Assembly: GCA_937900045.1 (NCBI GenBank)
Contig: CALCEB010000192.1
Location: forward strand, 1-41,208
DNA from: an uncultured Acidobacteriota bacterium
GTDB taxonomy: Bacteria; Acidobacteriota; Terriglobia; UBA7540
Direction of reading: 5' to 3'
DNA length: 41,208 nucleotides
Part shown: positions 18,323 through 26,485 of the stretch, one piece after another
Layout: each line of letters begins with the position of its first letter
How positions within the stretch are numbered: the first letter of the stretch is position 1
Program-made: the position numbers and the translations under genes
Notes under the pieces: generated by a model
The model's database searches: none
The model's input: the letters and a program-made list of their open reading frames with translations, nothing else
What the model was told of the DNA's origin: nothing

Positions 18323-19213
18323 ATGGAAATTCATAAAGTTGGCGTGGCAGGCTGTGGCCTGATGGGGTCAGGAATCGCCCAGGTTGCGGCGATGGCCGGA
18401 ATTCAAACCGTGGTTCGAGAGGTCAGTGAAGAAGCTTTGGGCAAAGGAATGGCAATCATCCAGAAATCGTTGGCCAAGCTGGAAGAAAAGGGACAGGTTC
18501 CGGCCGGACAAAAGGCTGCAATCCTTGGAAGGCTCCGGACAACACAGAAACTGGAAGACTTTGCGGATTGTGACCTGGTGATTGAGGCCATTATTGAGAA
18601 CTTGGACCGCAAGCGGGAACTGTTTTCTGAGCTTGACCGGATCGTGAAGCCGGATGCAGTCTTCGCCTCGAACACTTCATCTTTGGGTGTGACGGAAATG
18701 ATGACCGCAACCAAACGCGGACCGCAATTCCTCGGTATGCACTTCTTCAATCCCGTGCCCTTGATGAAGCTGGTTGAAGTGGTCAAAACGGTGGTAACGG
18801 ATCCGGCCGTCGTCGAGACCGGATTGGAGTACGCCCGCAAAGTGGGAAAAACTCCGATTCTGACCACGGATCGCGCCGGCTTCATCGTGAACCGCCTGCT
18901 GGTGCCCTATCTCCTCGATGCCATCCGGACGCTTGAAGAGGGATTCGGATCGATTGAGGACATCGATCAAGGCATGAAGCTGGGTTGCAATTATCCAATG
19001 GGGCCGTTTACCCTCCTGGATTTTGTGGGCATTGATACGACGTACTACATTGCCGAAATCCTTTTCACCGAATACCGGGAGAAACGCTTCGCGCCGCCGC
19101 CGTTGATGAAGCGGATGGTGTTGGCAGGCATGTATGGGAGGAAATCCGGCAAGGGATTCTACGACTACGCGGACCCCAAGAATCCCAAGGTCAATAAACT
19201 GCTGGAAGGCTAA
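18323..19213 (+). CDS. 3-hydroxyacyl-CoA (3-hydroxybutyryl-CoA) dehydrogenase
   Basis: The 296-residue enzyme oxidises 3-hydroxyacyl-CoA to 3-ketoacyl-CoA with NAD, or runs in reverse in butanoyl-CoA synthesis. The N-terminal Rossmann fold shows GVAGCGLMGSGIAQ (residues 7-20), and EAIIEN (89-94) follows. The catalytic histidine is H140 in GMHFFNPVPLMKLVEVV, with E152 as its partner. The C-terminal helical dimerisation domain is complete (GPFTLLDFVGIDT, KSGKGFYDY). The length is that of the stand-alone enzyme rather than the FadB fusion. The ATG is chosen because AGGAG lies six bases upstream and the Rossmann strand begins at once. It is followed 58 bases later by an enoyl-CoA hydratase, so the pair performs consecutive beta-oxidation steps. 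Confidence 0.94.
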   Translation: MEIHKVGVAGCGLMGSGIAQVAAMAGIQTVVREVSEEALGKGMAIIQKSLAKLEEKGQVPAGQKAAILGRLRTTQKLEDFADCDLVIEAIIENLDRKRELFSELDRIVKPDAVFASNTSSLGVTEMMTATKRGPQFLGMHFFNPVPLMKLVEVVKTVVTDPAVVETGLEYARKVGKTPILTTDRAGFIVNRLLVPYLLDAIRTLEEGFGSIEDIDQGMKLGCNYPMGPFTLLDFVGIDTTYYIAEILFTEYREKRFAPPPLMKRMVLAGMYGRKSGKGFYDYADPKNPKVNKLLEG

Positions 19214-19271
19214 GGCTTCCTTTGCGGAGTCTTTTACACGAACGACAGGTTATGAACTCAGGTGAATGACG

Positions 19272-20054
19272 ATGGACTATCAGACCCTGCTTTATGAAGA
19301 ACGCGAAGGCATTGCCTTCGTCACCATCAACCGGCCCGAGAAATTGAATGCTCTGAACCAACGGGTGATGGAGGAACTCAAAGCCTGCTTTGAGTCCATC
19401 CAAGCTGATCCCGAAGTGCGAGCCGTGATCCTGCGGGGCGCCGGAGAAAAGGCGTTCGTGGCCGGAGCGGACGTGAGCGAGCTTGCCGTCCAGAATCCGG
19501 AAGGAGGCAAGGAAAAGTCCATCTTCGGACAGCGCGTGCTGGACCTGATCGAAAACCTTGGCAAGCCGGTGGTCGCCGCGGTGAATGGCTACGCGCTGGG
19601 CGGCGGTTGCGAGCTGGCGATGGCCTGCACGCTGCGCATCGCTTCGGAAAATGCGCGATTCGGCCAGCCTGAAGTTAAGCTGGGGATTATCCCGGGTTAC
19701 GCCGGCACGCAACGGCTGGCGCGACTGGTTGGCAAGGGGCGCGCCATGGAATTGATCCTGTCCGGGGATCCGGTTCCGGCGCAGGAAGCTTACCGCATAG
19801 GACTGGTCAATCAGGTGACGTCCGCCAATCAATTAATTGCCGCCGCTGAAACCTTGGCCCGCAAGATTATGGCGAACGCTCCGCTCGCCGTCAAATACTC
19901 GATGCAAGCCGTGAATCACGGCGCGGAAATGACCCAAACAGAAGGAGAATTCCTGGAGGCGGCGCTCTTTGGTCTTTGTTGCGCAACGGCCGACATGAAA
20001 GAGGGAACGCGCGCCTTTCTCGAAAAACGCCCGCCCCAATTTACGGGGAAGTAG
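19272..20054 (+). CDS. Enoyl-CoA hydratase (crotonase family)
   Basis: This protein of about 260 residues hydrates trans-2-enoyl-CoA to 3-hydroxyacyl-CoA, the substrate of the preceding dehydrogenase. The crotonase signature PVVAAVNGYALGGGCELAMA is complete. Both catalytic glutamates are present (in GGGCELAMA and GQPEVKLGIIPG, residues 114 and 134 from this start), and the oxyanion-hole segments AGADV and YALGGGC are intact. Two ATGs are possible, at 19266 and 19272; the second is chosen because AGGTGA is better spaced from it. The C-terminus FLEKRPPQFTGK is typical. A specific short-chain crotonase function is likely but not proved. Confidence 0.94.
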   Translation: MDYQTLLYEEREGIAFVTINRPEKLNALNQRVMEELKACFESIQADPEVRAVILRGAGEKAFVAGADVSELAVQNPEGGKEKSIFGQRVLDLIENLGKPVVAAVNGYALGGGCELAMACTLRIASENARFGQPEVKLGIIPGYAGTQRLARLVGKGRAMELILSGDPVPAQEAYRIGLVNQVTSANQLIAAAETLARKIMANAPLAVKYSMQAVNHGAEMTQTEGEFLEAALFGLCCATADMKEGTRAFLEKRPPQFTGK

Positions 20055-20165
20055 CTACGGCCGGATTCTTATCGCCCAAATGTTGCACGGCATGTGTTCA
20101 ATAACTGCCGTCGTGGACTTTACAACTCTACGCCAAGTGACGTCACGTTCTCTCAAACCCAACGC

Positions 20166-20191
20166 CGTCATTCCGGCGGAAGCGGGAATCC
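20166..20191. repeat. ATTCCSGC...GCGGGAAT palindromic repeat, single unit
   Basis: CGTCATTCCGGCGGAAGCGG continues into GAATCC, an imperfect hairpin of the widespread class of intergenic palindromes that read GTCATTCCCGC...GCGGGAATCC. A two-unit version is at 32235-32306. It sits in the 220-base gap between the hydratase and the HAD gene, where nothing else is recognisable. Confidence 0.6.
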
Positions 20192-20273
20192 AGCCCGTGC
20201 ACGAAGAAAGCGCGGGCAAGCGCCGCCGCTGCAAACTGGCCCATTACCCGCCCTTTCAGATTAAGATGAATTG

Positions 20274-20969
20274 GTGAAAATTCAGGAACCAACGTTACCG
20301 GAAATACGGCTGCTCATCTTCGATCTGGATGGCACGCTGATTGACAGTGAGGAAGACATCGTTTTGAGCGCCAACGCCATGCGGCAGGCCGTGGGCCTTG
20401 AGCCGCTGGCGACAAAAACCGTGGCGTCCTATGTGGGCCAGGGTGTTCAGGTCCTCATTCAGAAGGCGCTGGGGCCGGACGCTTCGCCGGACACTCTCGA
20501 ACGCGCCACGCAATTCTTCATCGACTATTACCGCGCCCACATGCTGGATCACACCGCGCCTTATCCCGGCGTGCGCGAGGCTCTGCAGTCGCTTCGCGGG
20601 CGGCGCATGGGAGTTCTTACCAATAAAGTCGTCAAGCTCAGCCAGCGGATTCTGGAAGGGTTGGAGATGACGCAGTTTTTCGAATTCATCTATGGCGGGA
20701 ATAGCTTTGAAAAAAAGAAACCAGATCCCATCGGAATCATTACATCCATGCAGGCAACCGGGGCCGGCGTCCGGCAGACGATGATGGTGGGCGATTCGGA
20801 AACGGACGTTGAAACGGGCCGCAACGCCGGGGTGTGGACGTGTGGCGTCACCTACGGCATTGGCTCTCGCACGTTGGAGAGTTGTCCGCCGGATTTTCTG
20901 TTGGGAAATTTGATGGAATTGCCGGGGTTGCTGAATGGGTCGCGGATGGCAGAGAGCAGTAGGCAGTGA
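20274..20969 (+). CDS. HAD-superfamily phosphatase, phosphoglycolate-phosphatase-like
   Basis: The 231-residue protein has all four HAD motifs: FDLDGTLIDSEED (nucleophile D17 and acid D19), VLTNK (motif II Thr), the lysine in EKKKPDP, and MVGDSETDVETGRNAG (motif IV acids). A helical cap lies between motifs I and II, as in Gph and PpaX-type phosphatases that hydrolyse 2-phosphoglycolate or small phosphoesters. No ATG is in frame; the GTG at 20274 or the TTG at 20271 must start it, and neither has a strong Shine-Dalgarno. The 3' end is odd: the last residues (AESSRQ) are read from a heptamer tandem repeat that continues past the stop codon. The substrate is inferred from family only. Confidence 0.88.
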   Translation: MKIQEPTLPEIRLLIFDLDGTLIDSEEDIVLSANAMRQAVGLEPLATKTVASYVGQGVQVLIQKALGPDASPDTLERATQFFIDYYRAHMLDHTAPYPGVREALQSLRGRRMGVLTNKVVKLSQRILEGLEMTQFFEFIYGGNSFEKKKPDPIGIITSMQATGAGVRQTMMVGDSETDVETGRNAGVWTCGVTYGIGSRTLESCPPDFLLGNLMELPGLLNGSRMAESSRQ

Positions 20970-20997
20970 GCAGAAAGCGGTAGGCAGTAAGCAGTTA
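20949..20997. repeat. Seven phased copies of a GCAGNRN heptamer
   Basis: The units are GCAGAGA, GCAGTAG, GCAGTGA, GCAGAAA, GCGGTAG, GCAGTAA and GCAGTTA in perfect 7-base phase, with a decayed tail and another GCAGAAA at 21006. The tract covers the stop codon of the HAD gene at 20967-20969. The remaining bases up to the Uma2 gene show nothing recognisable. Confidence 0.8.
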
Positions 20998-21151
20998 GCC
21001 AGAGGGCAGAAAGATGGTGTGCCGGGTGACCGGGGTAGCGCCGCGCCGCCACAGGCCCGACGTTTAGCCAAAGGCCGCCGCCATACAGTGCATCGGACCT
21101 TGGCGGGCGGTGTGGTGTATTATGATCTAAGGAAAACGCAGGTGCTGGGCT

Positions 21152-21700
21152 ATGACGACAAAGACCTTAATGAGCATCGAAGAGTACGACGCGCTGCCCG
21201 AAAAAGAGGGCGTGAAGTACGAACTCAACGAAGGAGAGTTGATTGCTGTGGCTCCGTCCCCTCGACTTGCTCACAACCGTGTGCGTGACCGCCTTGACCG
21301 CAGGCTGGCAAACTTTGTGGAAGACCACAACCTGGGCGAGGTCACGATGGAGACTGACTTCAGACTCTCGCAGGGAGCCGTCCGCATTCCGGATGTTGCC
21401 TTCATCCGCCTGACACGAATAGCTGGAATTGATCCGAAGCAGCGGCTCGAAGGCGCCCCGGATCTGGCGGTGGAAGTGGTCTCGCCCAATGACGATCCAG
21501 ACGATCTGGTGCTCAAAGTCCAGCAGTATCTCCGCTTCGGTGCGCGGGCCGTGTGGGTGCTGTACCCGGAAGCGCGCATGGCCTACGTCTATAAACCGGG
21601 AGAGCGTCCGGAAGTGCGCGAAGCGAACCAGAACCTCGAGGATTCTGATCTTCTTCCCGGGTTTTCAATTCCACTTTCCGAACTCTTTGGCAGGGTTTAA
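21152..21700 (+). CDS. Uma2-family (DUF820) PD-(D/E)XK nuclease-fold protein
   Basis: The 182-residue protein matches the Uma2/DUF820 family, a restriction-endonuclease-like fold abundant in Cyanobacteria and Acidobacteriota with no settled function. The opening (MSIEEYDALPEKEGVKYELN, residues 7-26) and EGELIAVAPSPRLAHNRV are typical. The nuclease core residues appear as D81 in RIPDVAFI, E108 in LAVEVVSPND and K122 in VLKVQQYL, with E24 as a possible additional acid. All are present, so the fold could be catalytically active. No toxin-antitoxin or transposase partner is adjacent, although a GIY-YIG protein is encoded convergently 70 bases away. Confidence 0.88.
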   Translation: MTTKTLMSIEEYDALPEKEGVKYELNEGELIAVAPSPRLAHNRVRDRLDRRLANFVEDHNLGEVTMETDFRLSQGAVRIPDVAFIRLTRIAGIDPKQRLEGAPDLAVEVVSPNDDPDDLVLKVQQYLRFGARAVWVLYPEARMAYVYKPGERPEVREANQNLEDSDLLPGFSIPLSELFGRV

Positions 21701-21770
21701 GACGGCGTCGGCACGGTTTTTGTGCCGTGGGTCTTTGCTTACCTGTGTCTGTGCTAATGCAAAGATGCTT

Positions 21771-22175
21771 TTACCTTGCGCGTCTCTTCTTCTTCGGCTT
21801 CGTTCGGCTTATGAATTCGGCCACTTGATGCTCTCTGGATCTACGGACCTTTTTTGCACCTTCGAGCTTGCCACTCTGACGATTCAGAACACGAAGGTAG
21901 AATGGCAATGTACGCAACAGCAAGGCTTCGATATCGTGCGCGTGCTCAGATTTACGGGGAATGTACCAACTGAAATGGTCCCACATCTGGCCACGCGATT
22001 TGCTGCGCCGGGCTCCGCGCAGACGGCTGCGGATGTTCCCCATTCCGACATACATGGGCATCGATCCGTCATAGAGAACGTACACCCCTTGTCCGCCTTC
22101 TTTGCTTCCTGGAACGTCCTTGATATTCTGCGTATTTCGTGCCCACATTTCGCCGAATTCGCTTACCAGTGCCAT
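21771..22175 (-). CDS. Stand-alone GIY-YIG nuclease-domain protein
   Basis: The 134-residue protein consists almost entirely of one GIY-YIG domain. G30-V31-Y32 and Y42-V43-G44 are the two signature strands, R49 or R51 is the catalytic arginine, and E83 in HDIEALLL fits the metal-binding glutamate. A Lys/Arg-rich tail (TKPKKKRRAR) may bind DNA. It lacks the partner domains of UvrC, homing endonucleases or the UPF0213/YhbQ family and is longer than YhbQ. The ATG has GAGGAA about nine bases upstream. It lies between a Uma2 gene and a MITE-like palindrome, so a mobile or repair-related origin is possible but unproved. Confidence 0.78.
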   Translation of the reverse strand: MALVSEFGEMWARNTQNIKDVPGSKEGGQGVYVLYDGSMPMYVGMGNIRSRLRGARRSKSRGQMWDHFSWYIPRKSEHAHDIEALLLRTLPFYLRVLNRQSGKLEGAKKVRRSREHQVAEFISRTKPKKKRRAR

Positions 22176-22226
22176 AGAACTGCTTCCTCACTTGCGTCCG
22201 CTCGATCCAAGCAAACAACCGAAGAG

Positions 22227-22454
22227 TTAACCCGGATTATTCACGAAAGTTTGTTCAAGGGTCGTCAGGGCACGGTTTTAACCGTGCCAAAAAAGGCGTT
22301 TCGAATGCTTTTCCTTCCCGCATCCAGAGCGGCTCGTTCCCACGAGCCGCTCTGGATGCGGGAAAAAGATAAATGAGTGCCGTCACTCGAACGGCACGGT
22401 TAAAACCGTGCCCTGACGACTCTCAGTGGGAAATTCGTGAATAATTCAGGTTAA
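22227..22454. mobile_element. MITE-like nested palindrome, 228 bp
   Basis: The ends TTAACCCGGATTATTCACGA and, in inverse orientation, TTAACCTGAATTATTCACGA are imperfect terminal inverted repeats. Inside them lies a second exact inverted pair of 28 bases (22261-22288 and 22393-22420), whose inner part GGCACGGTTTTAACCGTGCC is itself a palindrome. The centre is a perfect 22-base stem (22315-22336 with 22343-22364) around a six-base loop. No coding sequence is inside, and no target-site duplication is obvious. This design fits a non-autonomous element mobilised in trans; it lies between gene 3' and 5' ends where its RNA could also terminate or stabilise the pilus transcript. Confidence 0.75.
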
Positions 22455-22483
22455 GAGACTACTCTGCGTTACATGCCACCCAA

Positions 22484-25093
22484 CTATTGGGTCGCTAACA
22501 ACGCCTGCTGGAAGCCCAAGGCGTTCACGTCGGTAAAGCGCGGGGTTGAAGGCGGCAGCGTCGCGATACTCGTAAAATCCATGTCAAAGCCGTAGCCGCG
22601 GGTGGGAGGCGAGTAGACTGTCGTGCAACACTTGTAGATTCCCGTCGCCTGGCGGGAATAATAGAAGTCCGCGAGCGATCCCTTGTAATAGAGTGTCTGA
22701 CCTCCCCAGCTTTCAAGCATGCGCAGGAAGTTGTGAACTCCGCCGTCCGTGCCAAAATCCTGGGGGGCTGAGTAGCCCAGCAGCGACGACGTGGTTCCCG
22801 GTTGATACGCCGCGAACGGGATGTTTGTGCCGCCCATGACCGCCGTGCGATAGTAGGTGGTGGACGCGGGCCGTCCGCCGGGGCTGGTGGGATTCTTGAA
22901 GCTGTTCAAGTCACTCCAACTGTTTGAAAGCATGCTAACGGCATCCGCCATCACTGCAGCCGGAACGTGGCAGGCTCCCGAGGAGTCATTAAAGGACGAC
23001 CCGCCGGCGGCATTGGCGTTGTAATTGCCCCAGATGTAAACCGGATTCTCCGCGGCGACGGTGAAACCTCCGGAGCCACTGGCGCCGCGAGTCACTGAGC
23101 AATTTGCGGTGGTTAAGGGCGGAAGGCTGCCGAGCGAGCCATCCACCAGGCGCAAGGCGCGGCGGAAGAAGATGACGGAATTCTTCGCGGCCTCACCCGC
23201 GGAGATGGTGGTCTGCGTCGTGGCACTGGCATTGAGGGGTGAGGACGCGATGCAGGGGTGAAGGGGGGAGCTGGTGGAAACGCAGGAAGGCGTTCCGCCG
23301 TAAGCGTCAAAAGTATCGCTCGACCAGTTGCTGGTGTTGGCGTTTGGGCCATCCACGTCTTCGGGCGCTTCCATCGCCCCATCCGGGCTTCCCGTCGAAG
23401 ACATCGGATTAATGATGTCTTCGTTTCCGTAATTTCCCGTCTCACTGCCGGTCGTGGGGTTATAGTTGCCACGACGGTCGGAGAAATAAACGGTGTAGCC
23501 GCTGTTATTGAGAGCGGTCTGGCCTGTTGCATTGCTGGCGAGCCACCATTGTAGATTGCCCACATCCAGCTCAACGACGTTCATCACTCCGCCCAAGTGG
23601 ATGGTTCCATCGTTGACATCGCGGGCGTTTCCTTCGCGTGTGTCGTACATGTTAATGGGAACGTAATCGTAAGCATTGGTGCTACCGGGGCCGTTGGTTT
23701 TTCCAGAGTTGCGGTTGACGCAAGGGGAGGTGCTTCCGTTACAGTTATACAGGTTCAATTCTTCCAGATGGACAATCGGGCGGTTCGAACAAGATGAACC
23801 CATCGATGAAGCCGGCGTAATGCCCTGGCTAAGCACTTGCGTGGTGGCGTTCTGCCATGTTCCCGAGCTCGTCTGAACGTCGATTTCGATATATCCACCC
23901 AGCAAATACGTATTGGCCGCTGTGAGGAAATCATTATCTTGTTCCGCGTTGTTGTTGGGAGGAATCTGCACCGGTCCGGGCGATTGAGCCAGCGGCGCGT
24001 GGCAACTGTCAACGGTATACCACGAACCAAAGGGCGCGCTCAGCGGAACGGCGCTGGCGCCATCCGGCAGGTCTGACGTGCTATCGGACAGGAGAATGCG
24101 CACGCTGGCCTGATTTTCCAGCCGCGCCTGTGTCATCAGGGACGTGTCAGTACTCTGTGCCCGCTCGATAATCGAAATGGGTGCGGCACCCTGAAAAGCA
24201 ATGGCCAGATTGAGCTGCTTGACGCCGGTGGTCAAGGTCTCAACATTGCCGTTGTAGTCGGTGAGGGAAATTGTCTTCCAATTGGAGTTCGAGGAGCTGC
24301 CGGGCCCGCCCGTCAGGCTGCCCTCATTCTGGGCCATGCTCCGGTAGTTGCCCGGCGTCGTGACAATGTTAACTGTCCCCGTGTAGTTCGTGGAAGTGCT
24401 CCAGCCGTTCGCGAGTTGAGTGCGGATCACATTCTGGTACGCGGTCACTTTGGCGGGGAAAGTTACTGGGTTGCCGTTGCCTTCCGCCAGGAAGAGGTTG
24501 CCGTTGGTGGCCACGCGGCCCCCGAAATTGAATTGGGGACCGGCGAAGAAGGAGAGGTCGTTGTTGGAAAAGATGCCAAACTCAAACACCGGCACGGCCA
24601 CTTCCTGCACCTCACGAACCAGTTTGACTTCGGTGTTGCTTGGCCCGTCCGCGATGGCGGTCAGAGTGAGCGGAGTGATGGTTCCTTGCAGGCCCGCGAG
24701 GGGGCCGCTTCCGCCAATGGTCTCATTTGTCGAAAGAATTCCTCCGCTGCCGTTTGGCTGGTAGCCAACGAAATAACCACCGTTCAGGTAGGTGGACGAG
24801 ACCGGGGGAAAAGACACGCCGGAGATCACGGGCGGCTGGGACTGAAATGCGTCGAGCTGGGCGGGCGTGGGGGACGCGGTGTGCGCAAAAAGCCCGGCAA
24901 CCTGGGCGCTCATGTTTTCGAGCGCGCCTTCCGCGCCGTAGAACGCCATGGTGTTGTCATGATCGCTGGTGGTAATTTTCTGCTCGCCGCTGACCATGTA
25001 AAAGAAACCCACCATGATGAGCGCGAAAATGGTCATGGCCAGAAGCGTGATGATGAGCGCGATGCCGGATTCACTGTCTTTTCTTGCTTTCAT
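22484..25093 (-). CDS. pilX: PilX-type type IV pilus assembly protein, very long
   Basis: The 869-residue protein begins with a PilX N-terminal domain: a short basic leader, then the hydrophobic helix IALIITLLAMTIFALIMVGF (residues 11-30). Glu at the fifth mature position is absent, as is usual in this family. The rest is an extracytoplasmic Gly/Ser/Thr/Asn-rich region with many Trp and Tyr residues and several Cys, far longer than the ~170-200 residues of classical PilX, so it probably carries adhesin-like modules at the pilus tip (inference). The ATG follows GGAGGGG at a good distance. It is the last gene of a FimT-PilV-PilW-PilX set, 135 bases after pilW. No PilY1 is adjacent, so the enlarged PilX may cover part of its role. 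Confidence 0.82.
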   Translation of the reverse strand: MKARKDSESGIALIITLLAMTIFALIMVGFFYMVSGEQKITTSDHDNTMAFYGAEGALENMSAQVAGLFAHTASPTPAQLDAFQSQPPVISGVSFPPVSSTYLNGGYFVGYQPNGSGGILSTNETIGGSGPLAGLQGTITPLTLTAIADGPSNTEVKLVREVQEVAVPVFEFGIFSNNDLSFFAGPQFNFGGRVATNGNLFLAEGNGNPVTFPAKVTAYQNVIRTQLANGWSTSTNYTGTVNIVTTPGNYRSMAQNEGSLTGGPGSSSNSNWKTISLTDYNGNVETLTTGVKQLNLAIAFQGAAPISIIERAQSTDTSLMTQARLENQASVRILLSDSTSDLPDGASAVPLSAPFGSWYTVDSCHAPLAQSPGPVQIPPNNNAEQDNDFLTAANTYLLGGYIEIDVQTSSGTWQNATTQVLSQGITPASSMGSSCSNRPIVHLEELNLYNCNGSTSPCVNRNSGKTNGPGSTNAYDYVPINMYDTREGNARDVNDGTIHLGGVMNVVELDVGNLQWWLASNATGQTALNNSGYTVYFSDRRGNYNPTTGSETGNYGNEDIINPMSSTGSPDGAMEAPEDVDGPNANTSNWSSDTFDAYGGTPSCVSTSSPLHPCIASSPLNASATTQTTISAGEAAKNSVIFFRRALRLVDGSLGSLPPLTTANCSVTRGASGSGGFTVAAENPVYIWGNYNANAAGGSSFNDSSGACHVPAAVMADAVSMLSNSWSDLNSFKNPTSPGGRPASTTYYRTAVMGGTNIPFAAYQPGTTSSLLGYSAPQDFGTDGGVHNFLRMLESWGGQTLYYKGSLADFYYSRQATGIYKCCTTVYSPPTRGYGFDMDFTSIATLPPSTPRFTDVNALGFQQALLATQ

Positions 25094-25141
25094 TGAAGCC
25101 CCTCCCCTTGCCGCCGGACTGTTTTGCTAAAGTGTTTCAAA

Positions 25142-25218
25142 GGCGCTCGGAGCTTGCCCTGACAGGGAGCGCCGAAAAACCGCTCTGAATTTGAACTCGG
25201 CGGCCGGAGACCGCCGCA
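25142..25218. repeat. Dispersed palindromic element, copy 3 (core only)
   Basis: This partial copy between pilW and pilX holds the two central hairpins, GGCGCTCGGAGCTTGCCCTG continuing to GGGAGCGCC, and CGGCGGCCGGAGACCGCCG. Both GTAGTG...CTGTAG outer arms are lost or degenerate. Confidence 0.65.
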
Positions 25219-25228
25219 CCAACAACCC

Positions 25229-26485
25229 CTACGGAAATTGATTCACATACTCCAGGTTACGAATGGTGACGGTGGTGGCCATGGTGTTGCCAAAGAACTG
25301 CTGGCTCCGCCGCAATTTTTGTTGAGAAATCCCCGAAAGAGCAAAATTCACCTTGCGAATCTGGTTGGGCTGCGCCGAGACCGAGCCATCCGAATCATTG
25401 TCATTGGCCACTCCGGTGGAAAGGTCGTACGTGACCTGTAACCAGTTGATGCCGTATGCCACCGGATTCGGCGTATTATTCCCAAGAATTCTCATGAGCT
25501 GGTAAGGGTTTGCGGCATTCGAATTGTCCAGGTAATAGGTGACCACGTCGATTTTTGTCATCGACATTCCTTCCGGATACTCCCCGTCCTGCTCCAGGCT
25601 GTCAATGGTACCGCCACAGCCGGCGGTCCCGTTGCACAACTGGTTTAAGTCCAAAGCGTCGCCGCTGAAATAGATGATGTTGGAAGTGGTGTCCACTTGC
25701 GTCACCAGTCCCAGGGCATAGAGGCCTCCTGGGGAAGAAAACATCAGGAAGTCGCCGAGCTTCACGTTGTAGCCTTGAGGTCCCAAAGTGCAATCGAATA
25801 CGGGGTTGGTGGTCGTTGTGCAGCCCGGAGGGGGAATCGTGACATTCACGGTGTAGCCCGTGGACGTAGAGGCAGTGATGTTCGAAATCGGCAGCGCGAC
25901 CAAGCCCATCCAGTTTTCATCCACCATGGTCAGGGTGATCTCATCGGACGTTTTGCCGCCGATAGTGCCGCTCAGACCGTAGCCCGGTGTAACGGCAGGC
26001 AGAATGCCGCCATCCGTCGCCACCGGGAAGTAATTGGTGCCCGGGCCCGGCCGGCGCACCGGAGAAGCTCCGGTACCGTTGGGCAGGGGAATTCCACCCG
26101 TGGGAATTTGGGCGCCCGCCTGGTAGGCATCGCGGGTTATCAGGTCCGTGGAGGCGCGAAGGTTTTGGTTCACTTCGGCCATCACCCCGGCGCTTTCCGT
26201 CAGGCTTTCAAGATCGTCGAAGAAATGGAATGCGGCGCCCAACATGATGATAGAAAGGGCGGTGGCGATCATCACTTCGGCAAGAGTGAAGCCTCGCTCA
26301 CTCGAGGATTTCCATTGCCGTTCAACTGTTCTGCATGAACGGGTCAAGTTTTTGGAATCAAGCTGTAGCTGTAGCGGCGGCGTCCGCGCCGCCAGTGCTC
26401 TTTTGACCGGCGATGAGGACATCGCCTCTACAGCGCAAGCTTCGTTGACCTGAAGCGAAACATCATTAGATGTAGGGTGACACAT
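25229..26485 (-). CDS. pilW: PilW-like minor prepilin with an unusually long leader
   Basis: The 418-residue frame contains a type III prepilin signal SSSERG|FTLAEVMIATALSI, with cleavage after G65 and the conserved Glu at E70, then a ~350-residue minor-pilin domain rich in Gly, Thr and Asn. Context (fimT-pilV-pilW-pilX) supports PilW, which primes pilus assembly with the other minor pilins. The ATG at 26485 has GGAG four bases upstream and overlaps the pilV 3' end by 20 bases. This start gives a 65-residue leader, of which residues 18-40 are read from a copy of a dispersed repeat. An ATG at residue 22 (26422) and TTG codons nearer the cleavage site are alternatives, so the N-terminus is uncertain. 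Confidence 0.83.
   Translation of the reverse strand: MCHPTSNDVSLQVNEACAVEAMSSSPVKRALAARTPPLQLQLDSKNLTRSCRTVERQWKSSSERGFTLAEVMIATALSIIMLGAAFHFFDDLESLTESAGVMAEVNQNLRASTDLITRDAYQAGAQIPTGGIPLPNGTGASPVRRPGPGTNYFPVATDGGILPAVTPGYGLSGTIGGKTSDEITLTMVDENWMGLVALPISNITASTSTGYTVNVTIPPPGCTTTTNPVFDCTLGPQGYNVKLGDFLMFSSPGGLYALGLVTQVDTTSNIIYFSGDALDLNQLCNGTAGCGGTIDSLEQDGEYPEGMSMTKIDVVTYYLDNSNAANPYQLMRILGNNTPNPVAYGINWLQVTYDLSTGVANDNDSDGSVSAQPNQIRKVNFALSGISQQKLRRSQQFFGNTMATTVTIRNLEYVNQFP
26368..26434. repeat. Dispersed palindromic element, copy 4 (variant inside pilW)
   Basis: One end reads GCTGTAGCGGCGGCGTCCGC and the other CGATGAGGACATCGCCTCTA then CAGC, so both termini carry the CTGTAG/CTACAG arm with internal hairpins GGCGGCGTCCGCGCCGCC and GCGATGAGGACATCGC. 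It lacks the GTAGTG extension. It is open in the pilW frame and encodes part of the leader. Confidence 0.6.

Noticed and set aside
20295..21071. 258-codon open frame on the minus strand
   Set aside because: Antisense to the HAD phosphatase and running into the heptamer repeat; no motif.
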